Shown: positions 1 through 64,000 of the stretch, piece after piece
Numbering within the stretch: the stretch's first letter is position 1
Layout of the letters: every line of letters starts with the position of its first letter
Source of the DNA: Todiramphus chloris collaris
Taxonomy: Eukaryota; Chordata; Aves; Coraciiformes; Alcedinidae
DNA length: 64,000 bases
Assembly: GCA_025345505.1 (NCBI GenBank)
Contig: JANVCC010000011.1
Coordinates: 10,142,184 to 10,206,183 of the forward strand
Direction of reading: 5' to 3'
Made by a program: the position numbers and the translations under genes
Notes under the pieces: generated by a model
Database searches by the model: none
Told to the model about the DNA's origin: nothing
What the model saw: only the letters and a program-made list of their open reading frames with translations

Positions 1-567
1 AAGTGTTGTTAGGCTGTTATCTCCAAAAATCATTCATTGTTGATTGTACAGTATGGCTGCAGCTAAGTTGACATTTCAGGAAAAAAGACTAATTCAGAAG
101 TATTATTCTTGTATTGTTCCCCTGTATCTCCAGTGACAGAACATCTACATTAATTCATAGTACCTGTAAAAATAACACACAGATCAAACAGTAAGAAAAG
201 AAAAATGATTGATCTGTCTACAGATCATCAAACATCTTTTCTTTATAAAATTCAGACAAATATTGTTAGTGTGCCACCAATCTTAACCTACTGTAAAAAG
301 TCTTCTAAATGGTTTGGGCTGTCCATGCTTGAGGTTAGTTACATCAGTGGGGATAAAATGGTGATTCAGAGGATACATATGTAGCAAGACAACAGAGAGT
401 TATTACACACAAATATATTCTGTACCTACAGAGTAAATACCTGGAGTCCTTTTCTATTAGAGTCTCATTCAGGAAAAATCTGAGCAATGGAGAGGAGTAA
501 AGCCAGCCTGTGTGTCCTCATGGCAGAGGGAGGCTGGAGTGTAATGATCAGAAAGAATGGCAATGCT

Positions 568-744
568 CATAGAATCATAGAATGGTAGGGGTTGGAAGGG
601 ACATCTGGAGATCATTGAGTCCAACCCCCCTGCCAATGCAGGAACACCTAGGGCAGGCCGCACAGGAACAGATCCAGGCCGGCCTTGAAAGTCTCCAGAG
701 AAGGAGAGTCCACAACCTCTCTGGGCAGTATGTTCCAGTCATCT
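568..744 (-). mobile_element. CR1 LINE, 5'-truncated 3' end
   Basis: Read on the minus strand this is the 3' end of a CR1 non-LTR retrotransposon. It opens on the plus strand with the reverse complement of the typical terminal repeats (atagaatcatagaatgg). The characteristic ggttggaagggacatc, gtccaacccccctgcc, and the section with cacctagggcaggccgcac and tccacaacctctctgggcag follow. Only about 177 bp remain, as usual for CR1 copies cut short during reverse transcription. No target-site duplication is evident, which is normal for the family. Confidence 0.92.
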
Positions 745-1802
745 TCATCTTCCATCTCCTTGGCCCCCACAGATCAGCGTTATGGCAAAAGTAGTGTCCA
801 ATTTCCAGTATATTCATGCTACATATCTTATAGATAATAATGGTTTAGGCATTTTCTTCTCATTCTTACCCATAACAGTCACTGCATGATAACAAAGACA
901 TTTGCAGATGTTGAAGAAAGCAGTTTTATTGTTCTCATGGATGTCAGAATGAATAACTTGTTTCCTTTGCCTTACCTCACCTGGTCTTGCAGTATGGAAC
1001 AATTAATACAGAACTGCCTTGTAATTCCTGCAGCATAAGAGGAATTTTCTTTAGAGAGGGATGAGGGCACTAGATGTTTTTTCTGGTCTTAGCCTGCCTC
1101 TGAAAAAATAGAGAGAGAAGTTACAATGGTATGATTTGAACTAATGTCTCTAGCAACAGAAGCAGAAGTTTTTCAATACTTATAATTTGATTCATGACTC
1201 AATTCTGAATACAAATTTCAAATATCTCAAAATTTTTAAAAAGGACCTTCTTCTTAAAGTGTCAATTAGTTTGACGATCTATCTTGTATTAAATCTATCC
1301 TCTTTAACTGGCACCATGCCTGTTGATTAAAATATTGCAAACACAAAATTTTATATGAGCAACCTACTTTATTCCCAGACAGGGTAGAGAGTTCCTTAAT
1401 AGACATTCATAAGCACTGGTATAATTTTAACTGTCCCAGGAAAAAAGCTCTCTACCACTTCCTTTGGGAGTGTATATCACAATAATGGTCATATTAGTTA
1501 AGAGCAAGCCTAAGCTTCTTTCTATAAGCCATTTTGAAGTTAAAATAGGACACTATGTACCATATTCTTCTGAAAGGTTTCAACAACAAATGCTCTGATC
1601 TCACCAAAAGTGCAGAGAGGATTTGTATGTTTTATTTTTGTGTTGGATTTTGCTCCATGTGAAGAGGTTAATTTCTCTGAGCCTCAGTGAACATATTTCT
1701 GAAACTGGGATAAGAATCACACCAAGCTATGCACTGGAGGCATTTCATAACCAAAAAGCATTAGCTTTTAAACTAAATGAAGATGAACAATTGATTTGGC
1801 CC

Positions 1803-1995
1803 TCTCACTCACTACAAGAAAGACACAGGTTCTGGAGTGTGTCCAAAGAAGGGCAGTGATGCTGGTGAAGGGTCTAGGGAACAAATCTTATGAGAAGTGT
1901 CTGAGGGAACTGGGGTTGTTAGTCTGGAGAAAAGGAGGCTTGGAGTAGACCTTATTGCTCTGCACAATACCTGAAAGAAAGTTGTAGCGAGGTGG
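1803..1995 (+). mobile_element. CR1 LINE fragment, internal
   Basis: A sense-oriented and diverged CR1 piece from the 3' part of the element. It includes ctggagtgtgtcc, agaagggcag, ctggtgaagggtctagg, gagggaactggggttg and ggagaaaaggaggct, and ends near gttgtagcgaggtgg. Both ends of the element are missing. The level of divergence suggests an old copy. Confidence 0.85.
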
Positions 1996-4103
1996 AATTT
2001 GAATTTTTAATGACCCTAAGCATTACCTCAAAATGTCTTGATCATCTAAGCAGAGCTAGCTGTTTTGGCTTTTGTAACATGTACTGCATTATAAATGTAC
2101 AGTATTCATGCTAAAAAGATTTTTCAGATATTTTTACAATTATTGTGAGGATTTATGTATACTGTGAAATATATCTGAATACTAAATGAAGGAATGTGCC
2201 CAGTGTGAGAGATGAGGAGCTGTATAAAAGGCAGGACTTACAAATCACAGCAATTCTCTACTCCCATGTAGAAGTTGCCACTGGCCACAAAGACAAGCAT
2301 GTATCAAGCCTTTGTGGTGATAGTTGGCTTGAGATTTCACAGTCAAGTTTTCCTGTGCAAAATGAGTTGACCATATTTCTGACCTACAAGCATATGCAGA
2401 CTTAACTGATGAGTAAAACAGGCTTTACCCAGGCTGTCATGGGTGCAAAACTGCTGTGAGGGTTCACATGAGTATACACACTTGTGCTAGCTTTGGTTCA
2501 GCTGGAGCAGCCTGCAGGGACAGCCAAATCCAGCAGCACTGCAGAGCACCTGCCTTCTCCAGCCACTGACCACTATGCCTGGTCAGACTAGCCTTCAGTG
2601 CATATCTCAGCCATCCCGTGGAGAGTGCACAGCAACCCATCCGCTCTTGGTGTAGTGTCCCACTTTGATGTGTGCATGCTGTTGGAGCTGTCATGTGCTC
2701 AGTCATTAATAGACAATATTGTAGCTTTCCTTAAACCTCTCCATTCTCACCTCTTTATTGCCTTTCCAGCTGAGTGACCAATAGTGTAAGCTTCCAGCAA
2801 CAATGTGCCTTGAGCTGGAGGCTTTGTGTGGGTCGACTGCAGCTTGGTTGATGCAAAACTGAAGTTATGGCTCAGATGAATGGTGCTGTGAAGACGACAT
2901 GCCCACAAAATGTATTTATAACCTGTGATGATTCAGAAGAGGGGACAGTATGGGATGTGTCCATGAATGAAGCTAATGGAGTCACACTGTAGCAACAGCT
3001 ACGCTGCTCCACATCTAAGGCAACAGGAGATTGCAGAAACGGGGTTTTTAGATAAGGGGGAGTTGTTCAGATGGTCTGTAATAGCATCTTTGGTGGCAAA
3101 GGAGCAATTTTCCTCCCTATGGAGAAGTCTATGGACTGGCCAGAATGTTATGTATGTCCCAGTGTAAAGTGAACAGCATGTCGATATCCATAGGTTTAGA
3201 GCAACGACTGTCCTTGAAAAATGTCGTGTGTAAGACAAGATGAGAATAATATGTGTAGGCCATTATTTGACATGTTTTGAGACTGTTTGAAGTTGAAATG
3301 CATGTTTCACAATATACCTTTACCTCGTGTAGCCACCTCTGAGCATGGAGAGAGCTCAGTCTAGACTAGATAAATCCTCCAGTCAAGTTCTTGAAGTGTT
3401 GGAATAGGGACATGGATGTTAGGTCTCCTGGGAATTTTAAGCAAATTCTTCCTGGATCTCTCAGCCTCAGTTTTTATGAGATTCTTGTTTTTGAGGCTTC
3501 TCTTTTTTTGCTATTTCAATTATCCATTTGCAAAATAAGCATGGTAATACTTTAATAACTCTGTGGGAAGTAAGAACTTTTAAAAGAATATTGATAACTT
3601 CTAATGAAAGATACAAATATAAGATGATAGTATATATGGGATGAGCTGTTATCTAATCTGTTTCATAGTTACAATTTATGTGCCCTACTAACAACGAGAG
3701 ATAAAATTCACTTTCATGTACAAAAGAAACATTAGTTTTTGGGTTTTTTTTATCTCTGGTTGCAACCTTTATGCAATTATTATAACACAGTTCTTGCCAC
3801 TTCTATGAAAAATGAAAACTACCTTTTGAAAAAAAGCCTTACCTAAAAATGGCGTACTAGGACATGGATTCGTCATAAATATCCCCTAGAAGATAATTAT
3901 CATAGTGCAATTACCTATTAACTGTCTGCAATCACGCAGATTCTTCTGTGCAATAGGGATTTATCAATTTGATTGTCACTTATTAATTTGTGAGATGAAA
4001 TTTCCAACATTCGGTTGAAATGCTTGTAGAGATATTTCTGAGAGTGCTTTGTGGTACATCATATGTGTTAAGATGTCTGATGAAAATGCGTGTGATTTAA
4101 CAG

Positions 4104-60759
<56,656 letters not shown>

Positions 60760-63700
60760 GTAGTGGAAATAGTATATTTACTCAGTATACATAGAGAATC
60801 AATCACTGGCAGCACACAAGTGCAGAAATTTAGCATGTTAAGAGGGGTTTAAGAGCAAACACAAAATTGGATTGTGCTCTTGGTGTATATTGAAATTGAA
60901 CTGTTTTTAGGAGCTTATCTTTCTCTATTACAAATGCTCTTCTGTAAAAATGAGGGGCTTGCATCTACCTTCAAAAGCAGTTGAACCAGAACACACTCTG
61001 ATCTTGGTGATGTCCTGTTGTCATGGCCTGAGTGTCTAAAATGTCTCATCTATCACTTTTGTTTTCCTATGCAGTTCTAGTTTAGAAAACAGTGAATATT
61101 AGGAGGGTCCTTGACTTAATCATGGAGTACATTAAAAGCTTTAAAATGAGTACCTTGAATTATACTGATATTGCAAAGCAAAACATACCTTGTAAGTTCA
61201 GTTCTGGATTAAACATTTCAGTTAACCTTCAAGAGACACTGCTTGAAGAATCTGTGGTAGTTCAGCCGTAACAGAGTGTGTCTTTGCCTAAAAGTCCTCT
61301 CACAGGCTCCCCTAACCACAGACACCCATGATCACCAAGAAGGAGAGACTGAAAAAAGGGGAAGGTTTGAAGAGTACATAAGAATTTGGAAGCCAGATTT
61401 TATTTTTCTGCTTCTCCACAGTTTGTGTGACCAAGAGCAGGGTGTTTGGTTTCTTTTCTGTTGAGTTTCATGTTGGTTGCATTTACTTAACTGGGAATTG
61501 TGTGTTTCTTCTTAGTTAAATGCTACATTACCTCTGTATTTGGGGGGACAGATGTTGACTCCACAAACTGATTCATAATGGAGGTTTCTCCCATACAATG
61601 GGAGAATTAGTTGCCTTCTGGAGATTCCTGCCACTTTCTTTTGACTAAAGAGGGAGCTGGGATTCGACCTCCTTCATAGTTTAATTTAGGTGGTATGAGC
61701 CTCATTTGCTTTAGTTCTCTCTTGGTCAAGTTAAAATAGCAACACTGCCTTCGCAGTGGAGCTGTGAGATTGCTTCACAGGTACAATGACATATTTGCTG
61801 GACACGACCACAGCAAAGATGAAGATACAAACATGGCATGCGTAACACACCTTTGGCTACTTATAAACAGAATGGGTTAAGAAGTAATGGAACTAGAAAC
61901 ATGATGACACAAATTTAATATAAGCTAGCATTGCAGGTGTGTATGCTTGGTCTTGGTAGACTTCTATACTCTTCTCTGAAACCTACACTACTATACCTTT
62001 GCAATACCTGTTACACCAGCTAGTTAGGGTAAAATTAATCCAGTGTGAAAATATGCATGACTTTTAACAATTGAAAATACACCCTGACAATGAGGACAGA
62101 AATATCAGGCTGATCTTCAGTCTATGGAGTCATATATTTAAATAATTCCTACCCTTGTCAAGAGTTTGGTAAAATAACCATCTTGCGCCTTTTAAAGTCC
62201 TCAGATTTATTTGCCTATATGTATTTTTTTATATTCTGAATCGTTACATAGCTACATTCCCATGAAATGATGCAAATCTCAAAATGTACAGGGAAGCCCC
62301 AGGATAGAGCATTCGTAGGGAAAATGCATGAGTAATAAGGCTAAGAAAGAAAATTACAGAGAAGCCTAGATGATTTTGGGGTCTAGAAAATACAGACAAA
62401 AGTTTTTCTTAGTTTTTATGTGAGATACTTGGAACAGGCTTCTGTTTCAGACCTGAAGAGAAACTGGCGCTTGTCTCTTGTTGTGAATCATATCAGCTGA
62501 GCGAACAAATTATATTATCTCTCCCCGACTTTACTGCATTTATGTCCTAAGACCACTATGAGTATAACAGCAGCACAGGTAGTTTCAAAATTGACAGCTC
62601 TTGCTATCCAAAAAGCCCAGGTAGCCCTTTTAAAAGTAATTATAAAAAATAACTATAAAAGATGATAGAAATGGCCAACACATAACCTGAACATACATAT
62701 GTGCATCTGAGCTACTCATCCCAGGTTCTCTTCATAGTTAAAAAGGAACAGGCATTTTGAAAGTAGATATATCTATAGATATATCTCTATATCACATCCT
62801 TCTGTAAATAATATATTTAAACTACTTACATACTTACTCTGCAAATACATCTTTCTGTTGACTGAAAAGGGAGCGCAGGGTAACCTATTCAAGGGAAGGT
62901 GTCTCTATCATAGTTCAAAGGGATGAAATCCAGACAGATCATTCTGATTCCACAGTTAATATGTGGCAATGTAGACCATGGGTAGAAAAGTCATGTGCAT
63001 GGATGCATAAAGACCTTTCACTACATTCTGATTTTATTTATTTTTAATTGTCAGATTTTCAGTATTAGCATATGTCTTCAATGTTTTTGAATGCCAGTTT
63101 CAGAGTGAAATCCTTGTCACAGCAGGCAGATCTCCCACCAACTTCAGCTGCAGTTCTGCATGACCAGCTTTTGCTGTTCCAGTCCCTGAATATAGATTTG
63201 CAATGTTTTTACCATAAAGCTGTATATCTTATTTGAAGTCTAACCTCACTTTGTAATTCTCCCTACAAAACTGACCTTTAGGCATTTTTGTGCCAGCTGA
63301 CTGCAAATTTTCTTGCCCACAGAAAGTCTAATCAATGTAATAAGAATCTTTTCTACCATGCTGAGCTGTACTGAGAAGCTGATTGTCTGCAATGGTGAAA
63401 AATGCCTTCCCACTGCATGACAAAGAGGGTGGAAAGGCATACAATTAATATCTCAGTAGATACTTTTCTGCTTTTAACTCAGTATGCTGTTTATTTTAAT
63501 ACCATTGCAAATTTCAGTTTAGTAAATTCCAAGATGCTTAAAAGTATAGGAAAAAAACAGCAAACAACAGAATCACAGTCTAGCAATAGTAAAATAATAA
63601 TTTCTGGCAGCATGAAATAATACAGACATGAAAGCAGGAGCCAAGGAAGACTGCATACAAAGAGTGAGCTCTTCCCCTCTGCCTGAAGGTGCCGGTTTGG

Positions 63701-64000
63701 AATGCAGACACATTGTCTAGCTTGCGTAGAGACAGGGATGTGCTGCTCTTTCAGTGTCACACCAGCTGTGGTGGAAACAAGAGAGCCTGGGAGCTGGTCA
63801 GGGCAGAAGCCTCAGAAAGCATATTTCCAAACAAACAGAAGACTTGAGATGCCCACAGGTGTAAGGCTGAGCTAGCCAGTAAAATAGGCTCTGTCTGCTT
63901 CCCCAGCTTCAGGCTGCAATGTCCCAGGGAGCCAGCACATGCCCGTGTGTACATGGGTGGGCAGAGAGTGTTGTAAGAATCTGTCTGACACAAGACAAAT
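60760..64000 (+). other. PHEX: 5' part of PHEX intron 21
   Basis: It starts with the donor GTAGTG and runs to the window end. The terminal coding exon was looked for and not found. It contains a 22-bp perfect palindrome at 62765-62786 and otherwise unique AT-rich sequence. No gene was recognised. Confidence 0.8.
62765..62786 (+). repeat. 22-bp perfect palindrome
   Basis: The reading agatatatcta-tagatatatct equals its own reverse complement. It is AT-rich and lies in intron 21. Confidence 0.93.

Larger units (their letters stand above)
1..4103 (+). other. PHEX: 3' part of PHEX intron 9
   Basis: Non-coding sequence upstream of exon 10. Exon 9, which should end in a segment like VPQYFKDLFRILGSERKK, was looked for and not found. 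The stretch contains two CR1 fragments (568-744 minus, 1803-1995 plus). A TATA-like tataaaag at 2223-2230 has no gene near it and is treated as chance. Otherwise it is AT-rich sequence without recognisable content. Confidence 0.8.

Noticed and set aside
2223-2230. TATA-box-like tataaaag
   Set aside because: No gene start, CpG richness or initiator follows. A single eight-base match is expected by chance.
1-4103. Search for PHEX exon 9
   Set aside because: No stretch encodes the expected VPQYFKDLFRILGSERKK-like segment, so exon 9 lies upstream of the window.
60760-64000. Search for PHEX exon 22 and the 3' UTR
   Set aside because: No stretch encodes the VNGAISNFEEFQKAF-like segment or the C-terminal CRLW, so the last exon lies beyond the window.

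Overview
The window is vertebrate chromosomal DNA and most likely comes from a bird. It holds the middle and 3' part of one split gene on the + strand. Twelve coding exons can be placed between 4104 and 60759. Their joined translation (1068 nt, 356 codons) is recognisable as PHEX, the phosphate-regulating endopeptidase of the neprilysin (M13) zinc metallopeptidase family. In human numbering they are exons 10-21, codons 360 to 716. Every exon length and phase agrees with the human PHEX exon structure as I remember it. A bird is suggested by the repeats: they are sparse and consist of 5'-truncated CR1 LINEs, no mammalian SINE is visible, and the introns are compact (about 57 kb for twelve exons). 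Other CR1-bearing sauropsids (crocodilians, turtles) cannot be excluded.

Layout: 1-4103 is the end of intron 9 with two CR1 fragments. Exons 10, 11 and 12 lie at 4104, 8394 and 12055. Intron 12 is the largest at 18 kb and holds a 1.2-kb CR1, a CA/CG dinucleotide tract and an A-free T/G-rich tract. Exons 13 and 14 are at 30222 and 31943. Intron 14 carries a 126-nt pure pyrimidine tract. Exon 15 is at 39662. Intron 15 (11 kb) holds two strong hairpins and a pair of opposed CR1 fragments. Exons 16-21 are at 50700, 53764, 55714, 58883, 59081 and 60683. The last 3.2 kb is the start of intron 21. Exons 1-9 and the terminal coding exon 22 lie outside the window.

The exons encode one extracellular catalytic ectodomain: the NAFY substrate-binding segment (exon 15), the HEFTH zinc motif (exon 17), the third zinc ligand in ENIADNGG (exon 19), and the conserved His and Arg near the C terminus (exon 21). 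No second protein-coding gene, structural RNA gene, CRISPR array or operon is supported. The other open frames are short, lack family resemblance and lie in introns. There is one 100-N assembly gap (6818-6917) inside a poly-T run.

I found no convincing new biological system. The items most worth a second look are a Gly-to-Ala change next to the third zinc ligand, a 14-bp perfect hairpin with a GAAA loop, several low-complexity tracts that could affect splicing or DNA structure, a donor-like sequence at the start of exon 21, and a few intronic stretches that may be conserved regulatory DNA.
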